Below, in pieces: positions 48,834 to 56,084 of a DNA stretch of 64,000 nucleotides (positions are counted from its first letter, which is position 1; every line of letters starts with the position of its first letter). The position numbers and the translations under genes were made by a program. The notes beneath the pieces are model-generated. The model was not told the origin of the DNA. It saw nothing but the letters and a program-made list of their open reading frames with translations, and ran no database searches. This DNA is from a virus. Location: the IMG/VR virus record IMGVR_UViG_3300050821_005814, positions 42,806 to 106,805 of that record; one strand, written 5' to 3'.

Positions 48834-48900
48834 ATGGATGCAGCATAAGGAGATGCTGCATTTACCTAGGCCAGACCTGGGATACAATGGGAGAACGAAT
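48834..48900 (+). repeat. Start-associated stem-loop element 4
   Basis: Stem ATGCAGCA/TGCTGCAT differs from elements 2 and 3 at one paired position, with both strands changed. Second stem CCTAGG/CCTGGG with one wobble, then AATGGGAGAAC and ATG 48901. Confidence 0.8.
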
Positions 48901-49140
48901 ATGAAGGTAAAGTACACGATCACTGCTGAAGTGATGGTCGACATCATGCCAGACGACGACAACAAGGTGCCGCCAAAAGTGCTTCGCAAAGTGCCATCGC
49001 AACTCAAGCATGAGTTGCGGTACACGCTGCAAGAAGACGATCAGCTGTCCAACAGCTTGCTCGATACACTCGGGCATGTCATTCGACTCAAGGTCAAGCG
49101 ATTGGCCGTCGACCAATCCGGACCATTATGGATCCGCTAA
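48901..49140 (+). CDS. Hypothetical 79-residue protein
   Basis: The product (MKVKYTITAEVMVDIMPDDD) has a beta-strand start and a basic helical end. Function unknown. Confidence 0.55.
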   Translation: MKVKYTITAEVMVDIMPDDDNKVPPKVLRKVPSQLKHELRYTLQEDDQLSNSLLDTLGHVIRLKVKRLAVDQSGPLWIR

Positions 49141-49150
49141 GTAACTAGCT

Positions 49151-49215
49151 TGGATGGAAGCAGCGCCAATGCGCTGCTTCTACCTGCGCTAGTGCAGGGC
49201 AATGGGAGAACGAAT
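49151..49215 (+). repeat. Start-associated stem-loop element 5
   Basis: Stem GAAGCAGCGC/GCGCTGCTTC with a four-base loop, second stem CCTGC/GCAGG, then AATGGGAGAAC and ATG 49216. Confidence 0.8.
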
Positions 49216-49563
49216 ATGAAGATCGATCCGACGACCACGCGCCGCATACTTCGGGTTGGCGATATCGTCATGGTCCGCAGCGCGCATACGAACAAGGTGC
49301 TGAAGACGATGAAAATTGATCGCGTCAGCAAGGCGCAAAAGCGCGTGCATCTCGAAGGTCAGCATGCAGACATTGCGTTTTACTACCAGCAAGGCAGCAT
49401 GCACTACAGGCAAAACCCCGGTTCGGGTTTGGCTGGTAGCTTTCTCAACGACTACTTTTGCATCGATGATGTCAAGTCCGGTCCCGGCTATATCGAAGCC
49501 GAAGGCGATGACGGCTCGAAGCTGTTTATCAACAGCAATGGCGATGTACGCGGTATCTTCTGA
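49216..49563 (+). CDS. Hypothetical 115-residue protein
   Basis: The product begins MKIDPTTTRRILRVGDIVMV and has a compact beta pattern later (FCIDDVKSGPGYIEAEGDDG). SH3-like or barrel folds are possible. Function unknown. Confidence 0.55.
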   Translation: MKIDPTTTRRILRVGDIVMVRSAHTNKVLKTMKIDRVSKAQKRVHLEGQHADIAFYYQQGSMHYRQNPGSGLAGSFLNDYFCIDDVKSGPGYIEAEGDDGSKLFINSNGDVRGIF

Positions 49564-49567
49564 CCCT

Positions 49568-49641
49568 GATGGATGCAGCGCTCGAAGCGCTGCATCTACC
49601 TAGGCCAGCATGGCGTAGGGTATCACAATGGGAGAACTTAC
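49568..49641 (+). repeat. Start-associated stem-loop element 6
   Basis: Stem GATGCAGCGC/GCGCTGCATC, second stem CCTA/TAGG, then AATGGGAGAAC and ATG 49642. Confidence 0.8.
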
Positions 49642-50379
49642 ATGGCACTTAACGACAAGATCCGCAAGCTCATGGCACTGGCGACGCACCCTGGCAGCAA
49701 TGCGCAGGAGGCGGCCGCTGCTGCCGCAATGGCTGCAGAGCTTGCGCTCAAGTACAACATCGACCTCGAAAGCGTCTCGCAGGAGACGACAAAGCAGGCC
49801 AAGGTGTTCATGCGCGGTAACACTGCATTCAAGGTGTCGCCGCGTGACCGGTCCGCTGGCTTTGCCATACAGCATGGTATCGCCAAGCTGTATGGTGTGA
49901 AGCCTGCATACCACTATGACGGCAGTCAAAATCATATGTGGTACATTGGACAGGAGCACAACGTTGCTGTTGCCAATAGCTGGTCGGAATACCTTTGGAA
50001 CGCGTGCCTCAAGGCCAACGTCGAGTACAGCCGGCGGCGCATATACGATAGCGCGAAGGAACGCTATCGCGCGGACCAGACCTTCCGTCTGACCTTCTCG
50101 CGTGAAGTATGCTCGCGTCTCGAAGAGAAGCAGCAGCGCATGAAGGACACTGGCGTATCATCGACTGGCACGGCGCTCGTCGTTGTCAATTGGTATGAGG
50201 CTGAGCGCAAGGAGATCCAAGCTTGGGTCGACAATACTATGAAAATGAAGACGACGACCTCGAAGGCAAAGCGCATTGACTCGGGCGCTGCGCTTGCGGG
50301 GCACGAAGCTGGTCGTCGCGTTGGTCTGCATGACCAGCTCGCCGGCCGGGCGCAACCTACAATGCGCCGCATAGCCTAA
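49642..50379 (+). CDS. DUF2786-family protein
   Basis: The 245-residue product has the DUF2786 pattern IRKLMALATHPGSNAQEAAA then MAAELALKYNID in its first 45 residues, followed by a mixed domain with HMWYIGQEHNVAVANSWSEY and a basic C-terminus. The family is widespread in phages and plasmids with no assigned activity. Confidence 0.75.
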   Translation: MALNDKIRKLMALATHPGSNAQEAAAAAAMAAELALKYNIDLESVSQETTKQAKVFMRGNTAFKVSPRDRSAGFAIQHGIAKLYGVKPAYHYDGSQNHMWYIGQEHNVAVANSWSEYLWNACLKANVEYSRRRIYDSAKERYRADQTFRLTFSREVCSRLEEKQQRMKDTGVSSTGTALVVVNWYEAERKEIQAWVDNTMKMKTTTSKAKRIDSGAALAGHEAGRRVGLHDQLAGRAQPTMRRIA

Positions 50380-50385
50380 CCTGTA

Positions 50386-50459
50386 GGGAAGCAACGCAGC
50401 GCTCAGCGTTGCTTCTCCCTGGGTTAGTTAGTCCAGGGTAACGCAATGGGAGAACTTAG
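50386..50459 (+). repeat. Start-associated stem-loop element 7
   Basis: Stem GAAGCAACGC/GCGTTGCTTC: CA replaces CAG-type bases on one side and TG matches on the other. Second stem CCCTGG/CCAGGG, then AATGGGAGAAC and ATG 50460. Confidence 0.82.
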
Positions 50460-51344
50460 ATGACACTAGAACTTAGAGATCCGCAAGTCCGCGCTGAGCT
50501 GTTCGCAATGCGCTGGGCGAGCGAGTCCGCTGCAAAGCAGTGGCTTCGTCGGCAGGGTGCCAATGCTGAGGCATTGACAACCAACGGGCTGATCGTTGGA
50601 ATGGCGCCTGACAACGGCGTCTGCCTGCAGGAGCAGGTTACTGCTGTGAAAGGGACCATCCCGCAGGCGGCAAAGGCAAAGGAGCGCAGCGCTGCAACGC
50701 GCCGTGCTCTCGAGCTGGACGCTGCGACGGGTAAGGGGAAGGTCGCGGACATCGATGACAAGGTCGCAGCGCATGAGAAAGCGGATGCGGCGGGTGATAT
50801 CGAGGATGCGCGGCCGAAGGTTCCCCAAACACTCGTCGACGGGGACACACCACTCCCTGACACGGAGTCGCTGCTCGCGCGGGACACGTCTGGGCGCGTA
50901 ATGATCAATCGGTCGCATGAGGCGTTCATTCGCCTGCCGACAATGGGACCGAAAGACAAGCTTCGCTCCTGGGCGGCATACTACGCCGCTTACCTGCGCA
51001 CTGTCATTGACGTGTGCGATGTCGAGACAGGCGCATTGATCGAACGCTTCAACGGTCGCGGTGCGACAGTACGTCCGCCATCGACCAGCAAGCCGCGCGT
51101 GTCCATGACCAATGGTACTGGTCGCGGCCGCAGGGCGAGCAGCGCTGCACTGAGTCCCTTGCAACTCAAGTGGATTGAGCTTGCGTCGCGTCCAGATGGC
51201 GCCAAGCGCACCGAGCTCACGTCTGCCAATGAGGGCACTGTCCTCAATTGGAAGGGTGTGCTCGAATCGCTTGGTAAGAAGCGCGGCCTGTCGCTGACGG
51301 TCACAAAGGCGCAGGGTGAGACGCCTGTATACAAGCTAGCCTAA
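50460..51344 (+). CDS. Hypothetical 294-residue protein
   Basis: The product has a helical N-terminus, an Ala/Lys/Asp-rich middle, and a C-terminal segment WIELASRPDGAKRTELTSAN that looks like a winged-helix DNA-binding domain, followed by YKLA at the end. Function unknown. Confidence 0.6.
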   Translation: MTLELRDPQVRAELFAMRWASESAAKQWLRRQGANAEALTTNGLIVGMAPDNGVCLQEQVTAVKGTIPQAAKAKERSAATRRALELDAATGKGKVADIDDKVAAHEKADAAGDIEDARPKVPQTLVDGDTPLPDTESLLARDTSGRVMINRSHEAFIRLPTMGPKDKLRSWAAYYAAYLRTVIDVCDVETGALIERFNGRGATVRPPSTSKPRVSMTNGTGRGRRASSAALSPLQLKWIELASRPDGAKRTELTSANEGTVLNWKGVLESLGKKRGLSLTVTKAQGETPVYKLA

Positions 51345-51347
51345 CCT

Positions 51348-51420
51348 GTAGGGAAGCAGCATGGTAGCGCATGCTGCTTCTCCCTGGGTTAGACCTGGGA
51401 TGACCAATGGGAGAACGAAT
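51348..51420 (+). repeat. Start-associated stem-loop element 8
   Basis: Stem GAAGCAGCATG/CATGCTGCTTC with a six-base loop, then CCCTGGGTTAGACCTGGG with weaker pairing, then AATGGGAGAAC and ATG 51421. Confidence 0.75.
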
Positions 51421-51747
51421 ATGGCTAGCAGTTCATATATAGGCGAAGAGTACGCCGATCATGTCGCAGTACCTGCTTGTATCAGGCATGACGAAGAGCT
51501 TTGCTGGCACTATGCAGAGCTCGCCGCAGAGATCTTCTTTCGCGGTACGATGCCTCAGTACGATGATGCTGCGTACTGGCGGTATAGCGCAAGCTGTTAC
51601 TTGCCTGAAAACCAGCCGCAGTACCGCAACAGCATGCCTCCTCCTCCTCCAAGCGAGGATGACGCATTTGACATGACCTACGACGATTGCATCGAGGAAG
51701 CTGAAAAGATTGAGTGCGGCTTTGTCGGCGGCGAGGAGATGGTGTGA
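51421..51747 (+). CDS. Hypothetical acidic 108-residue protein
   Basis: The product (MASSSYIGEEYADHVAVPAC) has a Pro run (NSMPPPPPSEDDAFD) and an acidic end. It could mimic nucleic acid or bind a partner through its Pro run. Function unknown. Confidence 0.55.
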   Translation: MASSSYIGEEYADHVAVPACIRHDEELCWHYAELAAEIFFRGTMPQYDDAAYWRYSASCYLPENQPQYRNSMPPPPPSEDDAFDMTYDDCIEEAEKIECGFVGGEEMV

Positions 51748-51893
51748 TGTCTGACCACGAAATAGTCGAGATGCTCATGCTACTCGGCAAGATCGTATGG
51801 AGCGTCGCTGGGATCGCTGCCGGTGCCTTTAGCATCTTCGCTAATGGCGTCGTCATTTGGCGCATCATGACCGGCAAACGTCTCTGGACCTGA
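51747..51893 (+). CDS. 48-residue membrane protein
   Basis: ATG 51747 overlaps the previous stop as TGATG. The product reads MSDHEIVEMLMLLGKIVWSV, then AGIAAGAFSIFANGVVIWRI and a short basic end: one or two membrane helices. It is the second gene of the cassette begun at 51421. Function unknown. Confidence 0.6.
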   Translation: MSDHEIVEMLMLLGKIVWSVAGIAAGAFSIFANGVVIWRIMTGKRLWT

Positions 51894-51897
51894 CCCT

Positions 51898-51966
51898 GAT
51901 GGATGCAGCGCAAGCGCGCTGCATCTACCTAGGCCAGTCGCTTAGGACAACAATGGGAGAACGAAT
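51898..51966 (+). repeat. Start-associated stem-loop element 9
   Basis: Stem GATGCAGCGC/GCGCTGCATC, second stem CCTA/TAGG, then CAATGGGAGAAC and ATG 51967. Confidence 0.8.
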
Positions 51967-52302
51967 ATGGTACCGACTATCAGACTAATGGTCATGCGCA
52001 GCGGTACGCGCTACTTCATCTACAACCGAGGCATGACATTCGTCATGCAGCGCGCGGATGGGTCGCAGGCTGCGCTCGGCCTGATCACGCATGAACCCGT
52101 CATGTTCATGTTCGCGCTGGAAGACGCGCTGCTGTCCAAGGACAACCCCAGCGGCATGGCGATGAAAGCAGCAAAAGCGTTCCTCGGCGAGGACTGCAAG
52201 ATCAACCTTATCCACACTGTCACGAAGCCGATCGAGGATAAGGATCCCGCGATTGAGCTCGAGGCGGCGGGGATCAACCTGACGGAGGCGCATGTGTCAT
52301 GA
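51967..52302 (+). CDS. Hypothetical 111-residue protein
   Basis: The product begins MVPTIRLMVMRSGTRYFIYN and has strand-rich first and helical second half. It overlaps the next gene by ATGA. Function unknown. Confidence 0.55.
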   Translation: MVPTIRLMVMRSGTRYFIYNRGMTFVMQRADGSQAALGLITHEPVMFMFALEDALLSKDNPSGMAMKAAKAFLGEDCKINLIHTVTKPIEDKDPAIELEAAGINLTEAHVS

Positions 52303-52685
52303 AGCGCTATAGCATTCTAATGGTATGCGGCTTGGTTGTTGCGCTTGCTTTTGCGTACGTGCACGGTGCTTTAGCTGATGGATTGCTCACAGCATTCATC
52401 GGCGCAGTATGCGGCATGTACGTTGGCAGTTGGGCATTCCAGCGCTGGGGCGACCCCAAGCTCATGCGGGACTGGGATCGTGTCAGCAACCGCAATTGGT
52501 CGCTTGCGCAAGCAAGTCAAGCAATGTTCGACGCAGGTATCGGCGAGCCTTATGCTGATGCTGAGCACGATATGATCGACCTGCTGCGGGGACACGTGAC
52601 CCTGCCCGAGTTGATCGAGGTGATGCGTATATTACACAACGCATGGGGTCACCGCTTCCTGCATGATCTCGTGACGGGCGACTAA
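52299..52685 (+). CDS. Membrane protein with soluble tail
   Basis: The 128-residue product has two hydrophobic segments at the start (MKRYSILMVCGLVVALAFAY; AFIGAVCGMYVGSWAF) followed by a soluble helical domain. Second gene of the element-9 cassette. Function unknown. Confidence 0.6.
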   Translation: MKRYSILMVCGLVVALAFAYVHGALADGLLTAFIGAVCGMYVGSWAFQRWGDPKLMRDWDRVSNRNWSLAQASQAMFDAGIGEPYADAEHDMIDLLRGHVTLPELIEVMRILHNAWGHRFLHDLVTGD

Positions 52686-52754
52686 CGCGTACGGTTGCAG
52701 CGCTTGTCAGCGCTGCACTCGCCTGCGCTAGTGCAGGACAATGGGAGAACAAAT
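52686..52754 (+). repeat. Start-associated stem-loop element 10
   Basis: Stem TGCAGCGC/GCGCTGCA with a six-base loop, second stem CCTGC/GCAGG, then CAATGGGAGAAC and ATG 52755. TAACGCGTA subfamily. Confidence 0.8.
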
Positions 52755-53420
52755 ATGGTACGCATACTATCGGTTGACTGGGACTTCTTCGTCGAGGAAG
52801 ACCCCATGCTTGACTATGGGCATCGCGAAGTAAGCCTGTTCCTCGAGATGATCTGGCATACGCGTCGCCAAGGGTACCTATGGGACCCAGCGACGCAAAC
52901 GGCCGAACCCATTCGACGTGACCTGACAAAGCTCCTGCCGTTCCGCGGCGACCCAGCGTTTCTGCAAGTGGCAGCTATGCGCTGGCACAACTACGACGTT
53001 GCGGTCGCTGAGTCACACCTGACAATCTTACAGATGATTGGGCAGCGGACCGATCTCGAGATCATCAACGTCGACGCGCATCACGACATTCACTATGGTA
53101 CCTTGCCCAAAGATGATGTCGTGCATTGCGGCAATTGGGGCGCTCACCTCATGCAGCAAAATCGCGTGCGCTCCTGGACGCAGATCTACCCGGAGTGGCG
53201 TCAGAAGTACAAGGAGACGTTTCCCCGGACATGGGCAAAGAAGCACTGCCCCAAAGTGGCCGTAAAGTTTGGCGAGCAGCGCATTCCATGGCGCGATGTC
53301 GACGCTGTCTTCATCTGCCGCTCAGGGTGCTGGACGCCGCCTGAGTACGATGTGCGCTTCAATGCGTTCACTGAGGCGATGGGTTCTAGCTACAAACTAC
53401 CTGAACGCGCGATCGAGTGA
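52755..53420 (+). CDS. Arginase/deacetylase-fold-like protein, candidate
   Basis: The 221-residue product begins MVRILSVDWDFFVEEDPMLD and contains IINVDAHHDIHYG and VVHCGNWGAHLM. The DAHHD motif and the leading D.D.F resemble metal-binding motifs of arginase-like and UPF0489-type enzymes. A metal-dependent hydrolase is possible. Substrate unknown. Confidence 0.5.
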   Translation: MVRILSVDWDFFVEEDPMLDYGHREVSLFLEMIWHTRRQGYLWDPATQTAEPIRRDLTKLLPFRGDPAFLQVAAMRWHNYDVAVAESHLTILQMIGQRTDLEIINVDAHHDIHYGTLPKDDVVHCGNWGAHLMQQNRVRSWTQIYPEWRQKYKETFPRTWAKKHCPKVAVKFGEQRIPWRDVDAVFICRSGCWTPPEYDVRFNAFTEAMGSSYKLPERAIE

Positions 53421-53424
53421 CCTG

Positions 53425-53507
53425 CGAGGGAAGCAGCATGCATGCATGCATGCTGCTTCTCCCTGGGCCATAGTGGTCACCAGGGTTAGCAATGGGAGAA
53501 CTTAGTT
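53425..53507 (+). repeat. Start-associated stem-loop element 11
   Basis: A fully palindromic 30-base arm built of GAAGCAGCATGC and its complement, with internal GCATGCATGC repeats, then second stem CCCTGG/CCAGGG, then AATGGGAGAAC and ATG 53508. Confidence 0.82.
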
Positions 53508-54575
53508 ATGTCACACGAACTAGCTCAGACAGCCGATGGGCGTGATGCAATGGCATATGTCGGGCGTGCGCCTTGGCATAAGCTCGGGCAGAAGCTTGAG
53601 GCTGGTGCGAGCAAGGAGGAGTGGTGCAAAGCGGCAGGCTTCGACTTCCAGTATCTCGTGGACACAGTGCGCTTCGAACACAATGGAGCGCAGCACGAGA
53701 TGCCAAGTCGCCTCGTCATCTACCGCGGCGATACCTTGGCGCCGATGTCGATCGTGAGCAATCAGTTCAAGATCGTTCAGCCAAGTGACGTCATGGCCTA
53801 CTTCGACTCACTCGCGACACGTGCAGGGTTTCAGCTCGAAACGGCTGGGCTGCTGTTCGGCGGCAAGCAACTCTGGGCGCTTGCCAACATCGGCGACGAA
53901 AAGGCGGTCGCATCGGCAAAGGATCGGATCAAGGGGCGGTTGCTCATGGCAACAAGCGTTGACCTGTCACTGCCGACAACGCTCAAGTTCCTTGCGGAGC
54001 GCGTTGTCTGTCACAACACGCTATCGTATGGGATGAGAGAAGGCGGCGGGACGACAGTGCGTGTCCGTCATCGCACGACCTTCCGTCCGGATGAGGTCAA
54101 CGAGCAGCTAGGCATCACAATGCAGAGCGGCTTCGATGAAGCGATGGAAGACTTCCGCCGCTTGGCTGACACGCCGATGAACGACATCGAGATGATCGAG
54201 GCGACGATTGCGCTGCATGATCCGTCCGCGATGGACAAGGATCCGGACGAGCTCATGCAGCTACTTCACAACCACAAGCCCATCCAGCGGATCGGCGAGT
54301 TGTCAATCGGCGAGGAGGCTATCGGGTCGGAGTTACCGGGAGCTGCTGGTACGGCGTGGGGATGGTTGAACGCTGTCACGCAATACTATGATCACGAGCG
54401 GAACGCGCGGTCGGATGACTTCCGCCTGTCGCGCACTTGGTTTGGCGATGGCGATCGCATGAAGTCGCGTGCGTTCGAGATTGCTATGATGACAGCGAAT
54501 GGCGATGAGTCATACAAGCATGACTTCCAAGCCAGCGGCGGCGCATTGCTTGACGCAGTGCTCGCAGCTACCTAA
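53508..54575 (+). CDS. DUF932 (phage/plasmid-like) protein
   Basis: The 355-residue product has MSHELAQTADGRDAMAYVGR, APWHKLGQKL, and the RVVCHNTLSYGM segment typical of the DUF932/TIGR03299 family found in phages and plasmids. Function is unknown, though the family is often near replication genes or accessory clusters. Confidence 0.8.
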   Translation: MSHELAQTADGRDAMAYVGRAPWHKLGQKLEAGASKEEWCKAAGFDFQYLVDTVRFEHNGAQHEMPSRLVIYRGDTLAPMSIVSNQFKIVQPSDVMAYFDSLATRAGFQLETAGLLFGGKQLWALANIGDEKAVASAKDRIKGRLLMATSVDLSLPTTLKFLAERVVCHNTLSYGMREGGGTTVRVRHRTTFRPDEVNEQLGITMQSGFDEAMEDFRRLADTPMNDIEMIEATIALHDPSAMDKDPDELMQLLHNHKPIQRIGELSIGEEAIGSELPGAAGTAWGWLNAVTQYYDHERNARSDDFRLSRTWFGDGDRMKSRAFEIAMMTANGDESYKHDFQASGGALLDAVLAAT

Positions 54576-54577
54576 CG

Positions 54578-54641
54578 CGTATGGATGCAGCGTTTCGCGC
54601 TGCATCTACCTGCGCTAGGGCAGGATAATGGGAGAACTCAA
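54578..54641 (+). repeat. Start-associated stem-loop element 12
   Basis: Stem GATGCAGCG/CGCTGCATC with a five-base loop, second stem CCTGC/GCAGG, then AATGGGAGAAC and ATG 54642. TAACGCGTA subfamily. Confidence 0.8.
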
Positions 54642-54947
54642 ATGGCTAATCTTACGAAGCAAGAAGCGAGCGTGCTTGCTGGGATGTTTGCTGTGACCAA
54701 CATGGGTCAACGGTGCCCAAGCAAGGAGCTCATACTGCGCGCAAAGCGCAGCGGGCTGAACGATGCCAACTCAATTGCGTGCATGTTCGCCGTGGAGTAC
54801 ATGGAAACCGTTGCTGACGAGAAAGCTTGGACGCAAGAGACGCGCTATTGGCAGCGGGAGCTCAGCAAAATGACCATGGAGAAAGTCGCTGAGATATGGC
54901 CAGACAATGCGAAAGCATATGCGGAGGCTGTAGCCGCGAACGCCTGA
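54642..54947 (+). CDS. Hypothetical 101-residue helical protein
   Basis: The product (MANLTKQEASVLAGMFAVTN) is all helix. A possible HTH (SKELILRAKRSGLNDANSIA) lies in the middle. Function unknown. Confidence 0.55.
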   Translation: MANLTKQEASVLAGMFAVTNMGQRCPSKELILRAKRSGLNDANSIACMFAVEYMETVADEKAWTQETRYWQRELSKMTMEKVAEIWPDNAKAYAEAVAANA

Positions 54948-54952
54948 CCTGC

Positions 54953-55030
54953 GAGGGAAGCAGCATGCATGCATGCTGCTTCTCCCTGGGCCAGATGGTT
55001 TACCAGGGGCACAACAATGGGAGAACGAAT
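54953..55030 (+). repeat. Start-associated stem-loop element 13
   Basis: A 26-base palindromic arm (GAAGCAGCATGCA and complement), second stem CCCTGG/CCAGGG, then AATGGGAGAAC and ATG 55031. Same subfamily as element 11 but four bases shorter in the arm. Confidence 0.82.
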
Positions 55031-55261
55031 ATGAGTACGCGAGTAGAAATCGTACTGGGGATCAACCTGACACTCGCATTGCAGCGGGTAGATCATCCGA
55101 TCCGCGGTGCGCTGCCTGTCATCGCACTCTACACCTACAGTGCTAACGGCAACATCGAACAGCGGATCGATCTCGTAGGCGCGCGTAGCTTGCGGGATAC
55201 GCTTGATGCCTTGATCAAGGACATCGAGCACGATCAAAAGCTTGAGATGGAGCGCGTATAA
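55031..55261 (+). CDS. Hypothetical 76-residue protein
   Basis: The product begins MSTRVEIVLGINLTLALQRV and ends DIEHDQKLEMERV. Mixed strand and helix. Function unknown. Confidence 0.55.
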   Translation: MSTRVEIVLGINLTLALQRVDHPIRGALPVIALYTYSANGNIEQRIDLVGARSLRDTLDALIKDIEHDQKLEMERV

Positions 55262-55441
55262 ATGGGAAAAATTCGTATGCGCACCAGCACAGCAGTCAAT
55301 TTGGTCAAGCGCGGTATCCGTGACGGTCTCACGAACGACGAGATCCGCGCGCTGCCGCAATTCAAGCGGCTTGAGGCCGATTGGAAGTACCGCGTCAACG
55401 ACAAGCAAATTGATCGCTTGCGCGGCCTCAACGTCGACTGA
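55262..55441 (+). CDS. 59-residue basic protein
   Basis: ATG 55262 directly follows the TAA of the previous gene. The product begins MGKIRMRTSTAVNLVKRGIR and continues GLTNDEIRALPQFKRLEADW, a possible HTH. Second gene of the element-13 cassette. Function unknown. Confidence 0.6.
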   Translation: MGKIRMRTSTAVNLVKRGIRDGLTNDEIRALPQFKRLEADWKYRVNDKQIDRLRGLNVD

Positions 55442-55446
55442 CCTTG

Positions 55447-55517
55447 ATGGAAGCAGCGGCAATGCCGCTGCTTCTACCTCGGCCAGAGTGGACGAGGGTT
55501 ACAATGGGAGAACTCAA
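55447..55517 (+). repeat. Start-associated stem-loop element 14
   Basis: Stem GAAGCAGCGG/CCGCTGCTTC with a five-base loop: the inner G-C pair is changed on both sides relative to element 5. Second stem CCTCG/CGAGG, then AATGGGAGAAC and ATG 55518. Confidence 0.82.
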
Positions 55518-55706
55518 ATGCACTATGCAATTCGTTACTGGCGCGGCGATGCGAAGCACCCCACAGCAAAGGGGTCGAATGTCATCTCAGCGGAGAATCA
55601 GGAGGCAGCGGAGGCGCTTGCTGAAAAGATGATCCGCGGGATGGAGCGCTTCACGCGCCTGGCTGAAGGAACGATCAGCTACATCGTCGCGCCGGTCAGC
55701 GGCTGA
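55518..55706 (+). CDS. Hypothetical 62-residue protein
   Basis: The product begins MHYAIRYWRGDAKHPTAKGS with a beta-strand start and one helix (NQEAAEALAEKMIRGME). Function unknown. Confidence 0.55.
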   Translation: MHYAIRYWRGDAKHPTAKGSNVISAENQEAAEALAEKMIRGMERFTRLAEGTISYIVAPVSG

Positions 55707-55719
55707 GGGGGATAGAGCA

Positions 55720-56049
55720 ATGTCCGAGGCAGTCGCACTGCGTAAGCAGGACCAGCGCCCCGACTACATCAAGCAGGTCTTCTTTGGTAAGGAGGACCTG
55801 CGCGTCGGGGACCAGCTCGCATACTGGGGCGTCCTTGACCCTGGGTCGCGCTGGCGCATCACGCAGATCACATCCTACCGCATGAAGACAACGAAGTCTG
55901 GTAAGCTTCGCTACGACCGGCAGCATCCGCGGGTAGCGCGCTTCCTGCGCGATGACCTGCATCTCGTCAACATCGCGAACGGAGATACGCACACGGTTAC
56001 ATTCGCCTATGTGCGCTACTCCGCGATATGGTGGGCGGTACCTAAGTAG
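55720..56049 (+). CDS. Hypothetical 109-residue protein, last gene of the array
   Basis: The product (MSEAVALRKQDQRPDYIKQV...) has a beta-rich middle (FGKEDLRVGDQLAYWGVLDP), like an ASCH- or PUA-type RNA-binding fold. It ends just before the terminator at 56052. Function unknown. Confidence 0.55.
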   Translation: MSEAVALRKQDQRPDYIKQVFFGKEDLRVGDQLAYWGVLDPGSRWRITQITSYRMKTTKSGKLRYDRQHPRVARFLRDDLHLVNIANGDTHTVTFAYVRYSAIWWAVPK

Positions 56050-56051
56050 AG

Positions 56052-56081
56052 GGAGCTGAGTGTTTGCACCCAGCTCCTTTT
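56052..56081 (+). terminator. Intrinsic terminator ending the rightward array
   Basis: GGAGCTG at 56052-56058 pairs with CAGCTCC at 56071-56077 with an inner GTG/CAC, followed by TTTT. It stands three bases after the last rightward gene and just before the convergent minus-strand gene. Confidence 0.8.
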
Positions 56082-56084
56082 CTG

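Noticed and set aside
47246-55517. Repeats read as a CRISPR array
   Set aside because: The copies are 300-1100 bases apart with complete genes between them, and each sits before a start codon. The spacing and coding content exclude CRISPR.
47653-55517. Stem-loops read as Rho-independent terminators
   Set aside because: No copy is followed by a U-run; each leads straight into a ribosome site and start codon.
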